The notes beneath the pieces are model-generated. The model was not told where the DNA came from and did no database searches. It worked only from the letters and a program-made list of their open reading frames with translations. A program made the translations under genes and the position numbers. From NCBI RefSeq assembly GCF_023704175.1, contig NZ_CP084530.1:3844001-3908000 (forward strand): a stretch of DNA of 64,000 nt. The letters are read 5' to 3'. This document shows positions 43,874 to 53,573 of the stretch, piece by piece. Source of the stretch: Paenibacillus sp. YPG26. Lineage in GTDB: Bacteria; Bacillota; Bacilli; Paenibacillales; Paenibacillaceae. Position 1 is the first letter of the stretch, and every line of letters starts with the position of its first letter.

Positions 43874-46800
43874 TTACAGCACTTCCACCCTTTCTCTTAC
43901 CTCTTCCTCACGAATTAATTCTTTGATGCGTTGATCTATACGCTCTATTTCATTCACAGGATTTCTCCACCAGTTTCGGCTCCAGATTCGCTCAATCGTC
44001 CATCCTCTAGATTCCAGATACCTTTGACGATAAACGTCCCTCTCTCGGGCACTTGGAGAACTATGATACATTGCCCCGTCACATTCTATGCCAAGGATAA
44101 ATCTGGAGTGATCATTAGGATGAACAACCGCCATATCGATCCGATAACCAGACATACCTACTTGTGTAGTAATCTCATAGCCTAAATTACGCAGCTGTTG
44201 ATATACCTGTTCTTCAAACGGTGAATCGAAATGAAGAGACTGAGGTACAGCGTGTGTATTCACGACTTCATTTAGATCAAGGATTACAGAACGAATAGCC
44301 TCCATTTTGCCACTCGATACCGCTCTGGCATACTTCAAGTAGGACTTTAGCAGTTTGGGCCCTCTTTCAGATGTATTCGACACATTAAGGTCCTCTGGCT
44401 CTATGCTGGAGACCACTAAGACTTTTTCCTTCGCCCGTGTAACTGCAACATTCAACCGATTTTCCCCACCCTTTTGGTTAAGCGAACCAAATCGGTTATA
44501 CACTTTACCTTCCTCATTCTTGGCATATCCTATAGAGAATAGGATAATATCCCGCTCATCACCTTGCACATTCTCAATATTTTTGACAAACAACCGCTCA
44601 TCCAAGTCTCTAGCCATTAGTTCTGTGTAAAGGAGTCTGAATTCCTCATCTTCTGCATTCATTTTATCAATAATATCCAAAATCTTGGACTGCTGTTTAG
44701 AGTTAAAAGTGATGATTCCTACCGACTTGCCAACACAGTTCTCCATGATACCCTTCAGCTCTGTAACAACTTCCAATGCTTCTACTTCGTTAGATTGGTT
44801 TAACCATCTGCCTTCCACGCGCTTCCAAATAATTGCCGGGGGCTCTTGGAAAGGGGTTACGTTTGGTGCAATCTGTACGTAGCCGTTGTAGAATGCATGG
44901 TTAGAGAAGTTAATAAGCTCCTCATATTTAGAGCGGTAATGCCATTGAAGGATTTTCTCCGGGAACCGCCTTTTCGCTAGGTTAAGCAAGCTAATGGACT
45001 CATCCGTATCATATCTAGCCTCTTCCTCATCTTCTTCGTCTGCGTATCCAGCCCTGAACAAGTTAGATGGTGGAAGCTGCTTCTCATCCCCCGCGATAAC
45101 AATCTGTTTGCCGCGATACACAGCGGGTATCCCGCTTTCCACAGTTAATTGGGATGCCTCATCGAATATTACGATGTCAAAGAGACCCTCTTTTAATGGG
45201 AAAATGGAGGATACCATTTCTGGAGAGGCTAACCATACCGGCATAATATCTACCAGCCCTTTGTCGGCAAAGTCATTCACCAACTTGCGCAGCGGCCATA
45301 TCATTCTCTTTTTGCCTGTTTGGTGTTTCAACTCTTTTGTGGATCTACCTTGCATTTGTTGAAGATGCCCTACCTGACTCCTGAGTTCATGAATTAAGTA
45401 CTTTGCTGCCGCTTTTCGTTTTTCTTCTAACAGATTAGCAAATGACTCGCGGATCCTCCCGAACTCGTTTGTAGAAATCTTTTGTACCTCTGGATACTTT
45501 GCTTCGATTTGATCAATCCAGTAAATATATGCAGAGTTCTTTAAGATATCTACCCACAGTTGCGGTAATGGCTGTTCTGATTCCAGACCTTTCTCCTGTA
45601 AGGCTTGAATGACACTCTTCAGGTCACTGCTTGCTTGTTCCCAGAAGGAATCCATTAATTTAAGATCATCAAAATCACGATAGATATAGTCTAATATTGT
45701 TATCAATTCATTTAACGGAATGTCCCCATCAGCTATCCGGCTTTGCAGTTCTCTCACCTGTTTGTCTTGGAGAATTAAATTCAATGTCGTTATTTCACTG
45801 GATAATGCTTCAGTAACGACGGCCAAATTATGCATAATCTTTAAGGCCTCTTTTATTCCTATCCACTCTGCCGAGCTTGTTCCCTTGAACTTCTCTCCCC
45901 CAGTGATCTCTTCGATGATTGATTTCCCTGTAAAGGTAGTCCACCAGAATAACCGCAGCCCTTGGAGGGTTCGCTTTTGGTTGTCATCCAGATCCGGATA
46001 TATCTTATTTAATTTGTGATGTACGAGCCATGTATACGCAGGGGTTATCTTATCGATATCCAACGTCTCTATATACGCTACCGCATCTTTCGCTTTGCGG
46101 ATTAGTAACTCTATCTTTTCAATTACTTCTAATTTTGCTTTCATGTCGAGAGCAGCAAAGCTATTTCGATGCCTTAATGGATAGGTATCCTGACCAAACT
46201 GTTGATACCACTCCCCATAGGTATAAACCGCTTCTGACATTTCTCTTAGCGATTCCCTTGTCAATTGCTCAGCTGCGCTGTTTAAGGTGATAATTTGGTT
46301 TGAATCCGTTACTGGTTTGGATTCTCCGTAAAGTTCGTACAGTCTATATCCAAAAGGTTGCCTTTCATTAAGCGCTTGGGCTATCGTATTCAACAGCTGC
46401 TCTTGGTAATTCACACGAGAAGTTACATTGAACAGTTCTTCTACCGCTTCCACAAACTTCAGTTCGCTATGCTCCAAAACCCTAGTGATCTTCTGATAGA
46501 GTGTATTTCTATCCACTTTCTCATCGTGTACTAGAGCAACATGATCACTGAGACTAAGGCTATCCATACGTTGATATACAACATCCAAGGCTGCGCGCTT
46601 CTGACAGACGACAAGAACCTTTTTTTTCCGATGAAGTGCATCTGTAATCAAGTTGACAATAACCTGTGACTTCCCGGTACCGGGAGGTCCATGCACTACC
46701 AATCCTTTTAGATAGCGGGCCTCTTTAAGGATCTCTTCCTGTGAGCCGTCTGTCTGCAGTAAATTAAAGATTTCCTCTTTATTTCGGACTTGCTCATCAG

Positions 46801-47641
46801 ACTCAGATGGATTAAGCCATGCTCCCGCCTCTATAGGTAAAGCATCTTCAGAGCTAATCATGTCGCCCACTAATGACAGAGCGTCCGTCTCAGATAACTG
46901 AATCAATTCTTCATAATCGCGAACAATAGCTGATCCCCCTTGCGGAAAATCACCAATTACAGCGTTCTCAAGCAATGTCATATTTGCCATTTCCGGCATG
47001 TCACCTGACTTGTACTCGCGCAACCGACTTAGCCCTGTTCTTGTATAGTGAACCTTTAACTGATGCTTTCCCAAAAAAGCTGCAATTTCCTCAAAATTAA
47101 GAGAGCCTGCTGCTGAAACAGCTTCCTCAAAGATATCCTCCGAGAATCCAAGTTTGTTTAATTTCTTTAAAGCCAAAAAAAGTGTGCGGTTAAGCTGCGG
47201 GCCACCTTCTTCGTTATGTACTATCCATTTCTGAAGACCTGTGTTCTCTCTCTCCAATCGTATCGGGAACAAAAAGAGCGGAGCTTGAATAAAGGTGCCA
47301 TCAAGAAGAACACCGGATAAAAACGGATAGCCCAAGTATAAATCATGAACACCCGTCTCATCTTCCAGAGCTTTGATTTGACGATAAAGATCCGTTAGCC
47401 TTTTAGATAAACTCATAGATTTCTCATTATCTAGAGAAGGTTTTAGTAACGTAACTTTCCCTTTAGTGTTTGGATCTACGATCTTTCTTAAGACTGTTTG
47501 AGCACCCTCATGTTCTTCTAGAGTGTCCAGCATCGCTATATCGAAGCTCCACTTTTGGTAGACTTTTAACAAGCGGATAGATCGATTACGTTTATTTATA
47601 TTATTTAACTTATCCCGCATGTGACTTAGCTGTTCTTTCAT
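43874..47641 (-). CDS. DUF4011-like SF1 helicase with C-terminal Vsr-like nuclease
   Basis: A 1,255-aa protein. The N-terminal region (KLNNINKRNRSIRLLKVYQK) is DUF4011-like. The helicase core has Walker A HGPPGTGKS (about residue 317), motif II IFDEASQL (about 825), LPPSNLF, and late motifs around NVQGDERDIILFSIG and RLNVAVTRAKEKV. A long helical insert of about 400 aa separates motifs I and II. The last about 120 residues form a Vsr/MTES_1575-type endonuclease domain (YRIDMAVVHP, IECDGAMYHSS). DUF4011-helicase-Vsr proteins have been described as stand-alone antiphage systems; that role here is inferred. GTG 47650 is an alternative start. No methyltransferase or partner is adjacent. Confidence 0.88.
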   Translation of the reverse strand: MKEQLSHMRDKLNNINKRNRSIRLLKVYQKWSFDIAMLDTLEEHEGAQTVLRKIVDPNTKGKVTLLKPSLDNEKSMSLSKRLTDLYRQIKALEDETGVHDLYLGYPFLSGVLLDGTFIQAPLFLFPIRLERENTGLQKWIVHNEEGGPQLNRTLFLALKKLNKLGFSEDIFEEAVSAAGSLNFEEIAAFLGKHQLKVHYTRTGLSRLREYKSGDMPEMANMTLLENAVIGDFPQGGSAIVRDYEELIQLSETDALSLVGDMISSEDALPIEAGAWLNPSESDEQVRNKEEIFNLLQTDGSQEEILKEARYLKGLVVHGPPGTGKSQVIVNLITDALHRKKKVLVVCQKRAALDVVYQRMDSLSLSDHVALVHDEKVDRNTLYQKITRVLEHSELKFVEAVEELFNVTSRVNYQEQLLNTIAQALNERQPFGYRLYELYGESKPVTDSNQIITLNSAAEQLTRESLREMSEAVYTYGEWYQQFGQDTYPLRHRNSFAALDMKAKLEVIEKIELLIRKAKDAVAYIETLDIDKITPAYTWLVHHKLNKIYPDLDDNQKRTLQGLRLFWWTTFTGKSIIEEITGGEKFKGTSSAEWIGIKEALKIMHNLAVVTEALSSEITTLNLILQDKQVRELQSRIADGDIPLNELITILDYIYRDFDDLKLMDSFWEQASSDLKSVIQALQEKGLESEQPLPQLWVDILKNSAYIYWIDQIEAKYPEVQKISTNEFGRIRESFANLLEEKRKAAAKYLIHELRSQVGHLQQMQGRSTKELKHQTGKKRMIWPLRKLVNDFADKGLVDIMPVWLASPEMVSSIFPLKEGLFDIVIFDEASQLTVESGIPAVYRGKQIVIAGDEKQLPPSNLFRAGYADEEDEEEARYDTDESISLLNLAKRRFPEKILQWHYRSKYEELINFSNHAFYNGYVQIAPNVTPFQEPPAIIWKRVEGRWLNQSNEVEALEVVTELKGIMENCVGKSVGIITFNSKQQSKILDIIDKMNAEDEEFRLLYTELMARDLDERLFVKNIENVQGDERDIILFSIGYAKNEEGKVYNRFGSLNQKGGENRLNVAVTRAKEKVLVVSSIEPEDLNVSNTSERGPKLLKSYLKYARAVSSGKMEAIRSVILDLNEVVNTHAVPQSLHFDSPFEEQVYQQLRNLGYEITTQVGMSGYRIDMAVVHPNDHSRFILGIECDGAMYHSSPSARERDVYRQRYLESRGWTIERIWSRNWWRNPVNEIERIDQRIKELIREEEVRERVEVL

Positions 47642-47710
47642 ATGTGTCACTTCTTTCTTAGAACATTTTTCAGGCTCTTCTAGTGGTGTAACATTATATT
47701 CTCATTGGAA

Positions 47711-47983
47711 TTACCTCTCGCAAGCAATAAGATCTTTATCACGATCACGCGACTGGTTGGCATCGTAAAGTTCCTTAGAGACAAAAGGCTTATACTTTGT
47801 CTTTCCGCCTTTATTTTTAACTGTTGCTGATCTAGCGACTCCCCCCTTGTAATCCTTATTCAATTCTTTGCAATTGCCATATGTTTTTACACCTTTAGCT
47901 TGTACTTCAATTGCTGTTGCTATATTAGTAACACTGAATATAAGTCCTATAGCTACTACCATAATTCCTGTGTGCCGCTTCAT
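47711..47983 (-). CDS. secreted excalibur-domain protein
   Basis: A 90-aa protein with a signal peptide (GIMVVAIGLIFSVTNIATA) and one excalibur domain: NCKELNKDYKGGVARS and a calcium-loop-like end DRDKDLIACE. ATG 47983 is preceded by aggagg at 9 bases; an ATG 6 bases earlier is too close. The domain binds calcium at the cell surface in other proteins; the biological role is unknown. It is upstream of the helicase-nuclease gene, 69 bases away on the same strand, but unrelated in type. Confidence 0.85.
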   Translation of the reverse strand: MKRHTGIMVVAIGLIFSVTNIATAIEVQAKGVKTYGNCKELNKDYKGGVARSATVKNKGGKTKYKPFVSKELYDANQSRDRDKDLIACER

Positions 47984-48137
47984 GTTCATATACCTCCTAA
48001 GGATTGTATGTCTAACCTATTTCTAATATCGGTATAGCTGGCCAATTATAAAAACTTACAACAATCGGCAGCCCTAGGTATCTAGCAAATAGGCTGCGAG
48101 ATCACGAGGCCGCCCCCTTAACTCTCGCAGTCCCGCT

Positions 48138-48737
48138 CTAGCGGGACTGAATCTGGAAAGTCCTCAAGTAATGGGCCAAATTCTCCTTACCCGTAGCCAC
48201 ATGCCGGTTATCCCCTTCCAGCTTGCTGGCCATAATGCTTCCCTCCAGAATTGAGAATACAAAGGATGCCAAGGAGTTGAGGTCCAGATCTGGACGCAGC
48301 TCTTTTTTGTGGACTCCTTCTGATAGGACATTGTGAATGGTGGCAAGGAAGCCGTTCATGGCTGCAAGGGCCTTGTCCCGCAGCGCAGGATGGGTATCGT
48401 CACTCTCTATGGCCGTGTTCAACAGAGGACATCCGCCTTGTAGAGGTGGGTGATGCACAACATCCGCGTACACATCAAAGATAGCCAAGATCTTGTCTAT
48501 GGCTGACTTATTCCCCTGGATAGCGCGCGTGAAGTGCTCGTTAATGATCTCTAGCGCATAGGTTAGAGACTCCAGAGCAATCTCATCTTTACTGGCAAAG
48601 AAACGATAGATGCCGCCCTTGGTTAATCCTGTTGCGTCCATAATTTCTTTAATCGAGCAGCCCGCAAACCCTTTTTGATTGAATAGTTCCGCGGATTTCA
48701 TGATGATATGCTGTTTCGTTTGTTCTCCCTTTTTCAT
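48138..48737 (-). CDS. TetR/AcrR family transcriptional regulator
   Basis: A 199-aa regulator with the helix-turn-helix CSIKEIMDATGLTKGGIYRFF and a C-terminal domain with HHPPLQGGCPLLNTA, typical of the AcrR/TetR_C group that includes YxaF/LmrA-like repressors. ATG 48737 follows ggagg by 5 bases; an open frame extends to 49040 but crosses the promoter region. It is divergent from an HD-domain gene, with a GAGACCG/CGGTCTC operator between them. Confidence 0.92.
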   Translation of the reverse strand: MKKGEQTKQHIIMKSAELFNQKGFAGCSIKEIMDATGLTKGGIYRFFASKDEIALESLTYALEIINEHFTRAIQGNKSAIDKILAIFDVYADVVHHPPLQGGCPLLNTAIESDDTHPALRDKALAAMNGFLATIHNVLSEGVHKKELRPDLDLNSLASFVFSILEGSIMASKLEGDNRHVATGKENLAHYLRTFQIQSR

Positions 48738-48783
48738 GACGTCCTCCGATCCGTATTGGTGTCTAAAATGTATCATATTTCTC

Positions 48784-48832
48784 TTGTTAAAATGAAGAAC
48801 ATCCATTATTATATTGGAGACCGGACGGTCTC
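48784..48832 (+). promoter_or_regulatory. promoter and TetR operator for the HD-domain gene
   Basis: TTGTTA (48784-48789), 17-base spacer, TATTAT (48807-48812), followed by the perfect inverted repeat GAGACCG-GA-CGGTCTC (48817-48832) over the start site. Related GAGACC sites are known targets of YxaF/LmrA-type TetR proteins. Confidence 0.75.
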
Positions 48833-48857
48833 TAAATATTTGTGACGGAGGGATAGT

Positions 48858-49457
48858 ATGCATCAAATTACGATTCCAGATAGCGGACTGGCCAAAAGAG
48901 CAGCACAGCTTGTATTCGAAATATCTCCTGAATTTCTGTATAACCACTGCATGCGCACCTATGCATTTGGGGATGCCTTGGGTAAGAGGTACGGTCTGAA
49001 GTATGACCCCGAGCTGTTCTTTCTCGGTGCGGTGCTGCATGATGTTGGATTAACGGAACACGTGTGCCGTAAGCATTCATTCGAACATGAAGGGGCCGAT
49101 CATGCCCAGAGATTCCTATCAAGTCACGGACTTCCCCAAGAGAAGATCGATGTGGTGCGGGAGGCTATTATTTTACATACGTCCGAGATTGCTGAAGAGA
49201 AGCAGCCGGAGATTGCTTTGGTACATTTTGGCGCGGGTATGGATATATTAGGCTTGCGTGTGGGGGATATTTCCGAGGAGATGATGAGATCCGTTCTGGA
49301 GTCTTATCCGCGGCTCGGGTTTAAGCAGACTATTATAGAATTAATCAAGCACGACGCTGATCTGAAAAGCAAGCATCAACTCCCCCATAATTTAAGCTCG
49401 GCACTGCTTCAAATGGGGCTTGTTCACGGCGTGCTGAATTCTCCATTTACTGAGTAG
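48858..49457 (+). CDS. HD-domain protein (cyanamide hydratase-like)
   Basis: A 199-aa single-domain HD hydrolase. The metal-binding His-Asp pair is in FFLGAVLHDVGL, preceded by the upstream histidine region NHCMRTYAFG and followed by FEHEGADHA and ILHTSE. The arrangement resembles cyanamide hydratase-type HD proteins more than nucleotide phosphohydrolases. Acggaggg precedes the ATG. The divergent TetR gene likely represses it. The substrate is not proven. Confidence 0.85.
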   Translation: MHQITIPDSGLAKRAAQLVFEISPEFLYNHCMRTYAFGDALGKRYGLKYDPELFFLGAVLHDVGLTEHVCRKHSFEHEGADHAQRFLSSHGLPQEKIDVVREAIILHTSEIAEEKQPEIALVHFGAGMDILGLRVGDISEEMMRSVLESYPRLGFKQTIIELIKHDADLKSKHQLPHNLSSALLQMGLVHGVLNSPFTE

Positions 49458-49587
49458 ACCATCTTAAGAAGATTACGCTGATTCCTCACCGCTCAAGCCG
49501 CCTCTACACATGCAGCTGCAACATTATGGACATCTGCTTCGTCTAATATGGAATATATTAGAAAAATAACAGGAGATGATACTCACA

Positions 49588-50331
49588 ATGAAGCTTAATG
49601 GATTAGTGGCGGTTCTTGCAGGGATGCTCGTGCTGGCCGCCTGCGGCACAGCGGAGCCATCGAAGCCATCGACACAGGAGAAGGCACCCACCGAACAGAC
49701 TCCATCAACCCCAACCAGCACACCGTCACCGGAGGAGCCGACAAAGGAACCAGCAAAAGAACCAGTGAAGGAACCAGCTAAGGAACCTACGGATGAGGCT
49801 GAGCCACCGATAGACGAGGGCGCCCCACCAACGGCGCAAGAGGCGGCCACCACGGTAATTAGAGCTCTGAAGTCAGGCAATATGGAGACGGTTGCGGCCT
49901 GGGCACATCCCGAGAAGGGTGTTAGATTCTCGCCTTACGCCTATGTTGACAAGGAGAAGGATCAGGTCTTAACACGTGAAGAGCTGACGAATGCGATGGC
50001 TAGTAAGACCGTTCGAGTATGGCGGGAGTATGCCGGGAACGGGGATGTTATCAAGCTTACCTACGCCAAATACCATAAGAAATTTGTGTATGATGCGAAC
50101 TTTATGGAAGATGCCAAGATCGGATTGAACAAATCTCTCGGCAAGGGAACGACGATTAACAATCTGAATGAGGTCTATCCAAAAGAAACGCATGATTTCA
50201 TAGAGTTCCACATTGACGGCATTGATCCAAAATACGAGGGTATGGACTGGCGCAGCCTTCGGCTCGTATTTGAGAAGATCGGCGAAGACCGGGCGCTTGT
50301 GGGGATCATCCACGATCAGTGGACACCATAA
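49588..50331 (+). CDS. lipoprotein of unknown function
   Basis: A 247-aa surface lipoprotein. The lipobox is LVLAAC near residue 18. A low-complexity linker follows, with a short KEPAKEPVKEPAKEP repeat, then a globular domain (about 80-247) that starts like proteins with small-lipoprotein PknB-substrate folds (VRFSPYAYVD, IEFHIDGID). ATG 49588 is supported by caggagatga. Its role is unknown; the compact domain may bind a wall component. Confidence 0.85.
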   Translation: MKLNGLVAVLAGMLVLAACGTAEPSKPSTQEKAPTEQTPSTPTSTPSPEEPTKEPAKEPVKEPAKEPTDEAEPPIDEGAPPTAQEAATTVIRALKSGNMETVAAWAHPEKGVRFSPYAYVDKEKDQVLTREELTNAMASKTVRVWREYAGNGDVIKLTYAKYHKKFVYDANFMEDAKIGLNKSLGKGTTINNLNEVYPKETHDFIEFHIDGIDPKYEGMDWRSLRLVFEKIGEDRALVGIIHDQWTP

Positions 50332-50363
50332 GGGAGTTCGGATTATTAGAGACGGGGGACGGG

Positions 50364-50390
50364 GCCATTCTGATTGAATGGCTTCTTTCT
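50364..50390 (+). terminator. intrinsic terminator after the lipoprotein gene
   Basis: GCCATTC-TGATT-GAATGGC, followed by ttctttcttg. Confidence 0.75.
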
Positions 50391-50501
50391 TGTATCCACT
50401 CCAATTGTTGGGCGCGAATGATAATGTTACACTGGACTCACTAGGGCTGGTTTATTTTACTAGAAAAGTGGGACGACGATATTAAGAAAATATTATCTTT
50501 C

Positions 50502-51659
50502 ATGGATTGGGGCATATTTGCTCTTCGCTCTTACCATTACATTTTGCTGGCATCCCGATTCTTCACAGATAGCGGGCTTTCGAACCCTGCTTTTTTATTG
50601 AACGCCCTCTGGCTAATGGCCGCACTGATTGTCCCTATACTGTGCTGGTTCCCGGGACGACGCATGAACAAAGTCTGGTTCTGCATACTGGAGCTCTTGT
50701 TGGGCGGTTCCTACTATGTGAATTCTGTCTTCCATCCGGACCTGACTTCTAAGGCGGACTACTTGCTGCCGAGTCTTGTAATGGGGTACTTATTGACCAA
50801 GCGAACGTTCTGGGTTATTCCCGCTGTTGCTTTAATCCCTCTTACCTTTCAGATCTATCCAGGTTTATCTTGGGAGCAGACCCTTAGTCTCGGAACAGAC
50901 AATCTGTTATTCTGCTTCATCGGGATCTGGGCAAGCTCCGTAGCCCGTGCATACCATCAGAAGAATGAACTGGTTGCCGAAGTGGAACAGCAGAACAAAT
51001 TGTTAACCCACTATGCCGCCGAGATTGAGAAGATGACTTTGATTGAAGAACGGGGCCGCATGTCCAAGGAGCTTCATGATACCCTAGGGCACTCCTTTAT
51101 CTCACTCATTATGAGCCTTGACGCTTCCATCGCCCTAATGGATCACAAGCCTGCTGAGGTCAAAGACAGGTTAATACGGATAAGAGCATTGGCCGAGCGT
51201 AATTTGGACGAAATGAGAAGCTTGGTGCACGAGATGGGGGATGAAGAGGAATCCACTCTTTTACAGCAGGTTGAGGCGCTTATGGCCAGTCTCCAGGAGC
51301 ACACGGGAACAGTCATGACCTTGACTCTGCTGGGGACGGAGCAGCCGATGCGTGTTGAAGTGCGCCAAGCGATTCTAAGGGTCATCCAGGAGTCCTTCAC
51401 GAACGCACTCAAGCATGGAAAAGCGTCCCACCTGCATCTGGAGCTTCAATGTACCGAGTCCACACTGCACTTACTCATTCGCAATAACGGAATTCCCATT
51501 GACAAGCTGGAGTTTGGCTTCGGCCTCACCTCTATGAAGGACCGGATCGAGCGGTTGGGAGGCCGCCTGTTCGTGTCGTCCGGGGCAGGACCTGAAGCGA
51601 CCACTGAAGTCAGATGTGAAATTCCGCTGAAAGGGGCGATGCTGCATGGGGAGAATTAA
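50502..51659 (+). CDS. NarL-type sensor histidine kinase
   Basis: A 385-aa kinase. The N-terminal half (about 1-150) holds five or six hydrophobic segments without an extracellular loop of note, so it senses within or at the membrane (LiaS/DesK type). The dimerisation domain follows with the phospho-accepting His in RMSKELHDTLGHS. The ATPase domain has VIQESFTNALKHG and FGFGLTSMKDRIERLG. It overlaps its response regulator gene by 14 bases. The ribosome binding site upstream is weak, so the start is moderately certain. Confidence 0.9.
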   Translation: MDWGIFALRSYHYILLASRFFTDSGLSNPAFLLNALWLMAALIVPILCWFPGRRMNKVWFCILELLLGGSYYVNSVFHPDLTSKADYLLPSLVMGYLLTKRTFWVIPAVALIPLTFQIYPGLSWEQTLSLGTDNLLFCFIGIWASSVARAYHQKNELVAEVEQQNKLLTHYAAEIEKMTLIEERGRMSKELHDTLGHSFISLIMSLDASIALMDHKPAEVKDRLIRIRALAERNLDEMRSLVHEMGDEEESTLLQQVEALMASLQEHTGTVMTLTLLGTEQPMRVEVRQAILRVIQESFTNALKHGKASHLHLELQCTESTLHLLIRNNGIPIDKLEFGFGLTSMKDRIERLGGRLFVSSGAGPEATTEVRCEIPLKGAMLHGEN

Positions 51660-52293
51660 AGTGCTGCTAGCCGATGATCAGGAATTAATCCTTGAGAGTC
51701 TGCATATTGTTCTGTCCATGGAAGAGGACTTGGACATCGTCGGTCTAGCCAGGAACGGTGAAGAAGCAATCGATGGCTGTGAACAATTCCAGCCGGATAT
51801 CGTACTGATGGATATCCATATGCCAGTCATGGGCGGCGTTGCCGCAGCGGCAGTGATCAAAGAACGGATGCCTGCAGTCAAAGTGATCATGCTGACCTCC
51901 TATAAGGAAGTCGAATACGTGTTGTCGGCGCTTAGCCATGGAGCGGAGGGCTATCTGCTCAAAGCCATTCATCCCAAGGATCTGGCCGCAGGCATCAGAG
52001 TGGTTCATGCGGGAGGGACGCTGATCACGCAGGAGATGGCAGGTAAAATGATCAAAAGTATGCACGGTGCCCCCGCCGCAATTAGTAATGAATACGGGCT
52101 GAGCACTCGTGAGCTGGAAGTGCTGCATAAGCTGGCTTCCGGCTTGCGCAATCAAGACATTGCCGAGGCGCTGTCCCTCAGTGAAGGCACGGTGAAGAAT
52201 TACATCTCATCGATCTATTCGAAGCTTAATGTGAGCGGAAGGCGGGAAGCCATTCGCTTAGCCCGAGAATCGGGATACACGAATCACGAATAG
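51646..52293 (+). CDS. NarL/LuxR-type response regulator
   Basis: A 215-aa regulator with a receiver domain (KVLLADDQELILESL, phospho-acceptor Asp in DIVLMDIHMP, Lys in GYLLKAIHP) and a C-terminal LuxR HTH (LSTRELEVLHKLASGLRNQDI, then GTVKNYISSIYSKL). It is the partner of the upstream kinase. A terminator follows, then a CPBP protease gene that may be a target. Confidence 0.93.
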   Translation: MGRIKVLLADDQELILESLHIVLSMEEDLDIVGLARNGEEAIDGCEQFQPDIVLMDIHMPVMGGVAAAAVIKERMPAVKVIMLTSYKEVEYVLSALSHGAEGYLLKAIHPKDLAAGIRVVHAGGTLITQEMAGKMIKSMHGAPAAISNEYGLSTRELEVLHKLASGLRNQDIAEALSLSEGTVKNYISSIYSKLNVSGRREAIRLARESGYTNHE

Positions 52294-52306
52294 CCGATAC
52301 CGATGG

Positions 52307-52343
52307 AGCTGGTTGGCTGCTTCAGGCAGCAGCCAGCTTTTTT
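52307..52343 (+). terminator. intrinsic terminator after the two-component system
   Basis: AGCTGGTTGGCTGC pairs with GGCAGCAGCCAGCT (one bulge) around TTCA, followed by tttttt. Confidence 0.88.
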
Positions 52344-52444
52344 GGCATCTACATGTGACCAAATCATGACTAAAGCGTACTTACTCATGTGACTTTTTCA
52401 GCCTATACTTTGATCTATCAAGTAACAGAGGAGCTGAGACAAAT

Positions 52445-53344
52445 ATGAAGAAAACATCTGCAGATCAAGAAAGGCAGCATATTAGCGGGAGATTGAGTAC
52501 AAGGCGTCCATGGTGGCGCTATCCAATCATCTGGATGCTTGTGGGGACCCTCGGCATTATTCTCGTGGGGACCCTTGGCGTTGCTCTCGAGGATACTCTG
52601 TTCCGGCCATTAGCCGGGCAAGCAGACGGAGTGGCTTCCCTTCTTGTGACCCTAACGGCTGGCATTGCAGCCATCCTAGTCTACAGGCTAACGATGAAAT
52701 ACCTGGCCCACCGCTCAAGTCCTGAGTTATCAAGAAAACGCGCAGGTATGGAAGCTGGCATGGGAATATTAACTGGAGCCATCTTCATCGCAGTATCCAC
52801 GATGGTTATTGCTGCCGCGGGTGGTTACTCCTTTCAATGGGCAAGTTCTGCGGATATGGGTTCTGTTCTAATCACCTCTGTTACGTCAGCATTAAGCGCA
52901 GCTATGATTGAGGAGCTTGTCTTTCGCGGGCTTATGCTTCAAGCCATTCACAAAATGGCGGGGAGCTGGGCCGCACTCGCTGTCACCTCCATATTCTTTG
53001 GGGCTGCCCATCTTGGGAACGCAGGCGCCACACTCTGGAGCGCGTTCGCCATTACCGTAGAAGCAGGTATTCTGCTCGGGGCCGCATTCCTGTGGCGGCG
53101 GAATCTGTGGTATGTCATGGGGCTGCATTTTGCCTGGAATACACTTGAGAGCTTGCTTGGCATTCCTGTCTCCGGGCACCCGCCAGCAGGTCTGTTCACA
53201 GTGGAGGTGAACGGTGCAGCCATCCTCACAGGGGGAGACTTTGGACTCGAGGGCTCTGTTGTTCCGGTTGTGGTCAGCCTTCTGATCGCCATTCCCATGC
53301 TGATTGGAGCTGCAAGGAATCGGAAGGCTTTGGAAAAGGTTTAA
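52445..53344 (+). CDS. CPBP-family intramembrane metalloprotease
   Basis: A 299-aa membrane protein of the CPBP (CAAX protease/bacteriocin-processing, Abi) family. About seven hydrophobic segments follow a charged N-terminus. The catalytic motifs are complete: EELVFRGL, FGAAHLGN and LHFAWN. Gaggagctgagac precedes the ATG. It follows the NarL two-component system and may be controlled by it. Possible roles are bacteriocin self-immunity or maturation of a peptide; neither is shown. A CTGCTATC/GATAGCAG hairpin at 53410-53431 may end the transcript. Confidence 0.9.
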   Translation: MKKTSADQERQHISGRLSTRRPWWRYPIIWMLVGTLGIILVGTLGVALEDTLFRPLAGQADGVASLLVTLTAGIAAILVYRLTMKYLAHRSSPELSRKRAGMEAGMGILTGAIFIAVSTMVIAAAGGYSFQWASSADMGSVLITSVTSALSAAMIEELVFRGLMLQAIHKMAGSWAALAVTSIFFGAAHLGNAGATLWSAFAITVEAGILLGAAFLWRRNLWYVMGLHFAWNTLESLLGIPVSGHPPAGLFTVEVNGAAILTGGDFGLEGSVVPVVVSLLIAIPMLIGAARNRKALEKV

Positions 53345-53488
53345 TGGCGAATCTCTGATGAACCTCACCCCGTCAAGTAGACCATACAAGTAAGGCAGCT
53401 CTATCCTACCTGCTATCCCTTCAGATAGCAGCCCACTTTCTTAGGCTAAGAGAAAGAGAGGAGCTTCGCTTAAGGCGGAGCTCCTCTT

Positions 53489-53535
53489 AGTCTGAAGACA
53501 AAGTTCCGAAAGGAGCAGGTCTACAGACTTTTTTT
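53489..53535 (+). terminator. inward terminator at the left end of the IS1182-like element
   Basis: AGTCTG and CAGACT close a hairpin followed by seven T residues on the plus strand. It would stop transcripts entering the element from the left. Confidence 0.6.
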
Positions 53536-53573
53536 GTAGAATAAGTCAAGGAAAAGGTTGATTCGAGGTGTAA

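Noticed and set aside
48737..49040. N-terminal extension of the TetR protein (start near 49040)
   Set aside because: The extra residues cross the promoter and operator of the divergent HD gene and the HTH begins as expected from ATG 48737.
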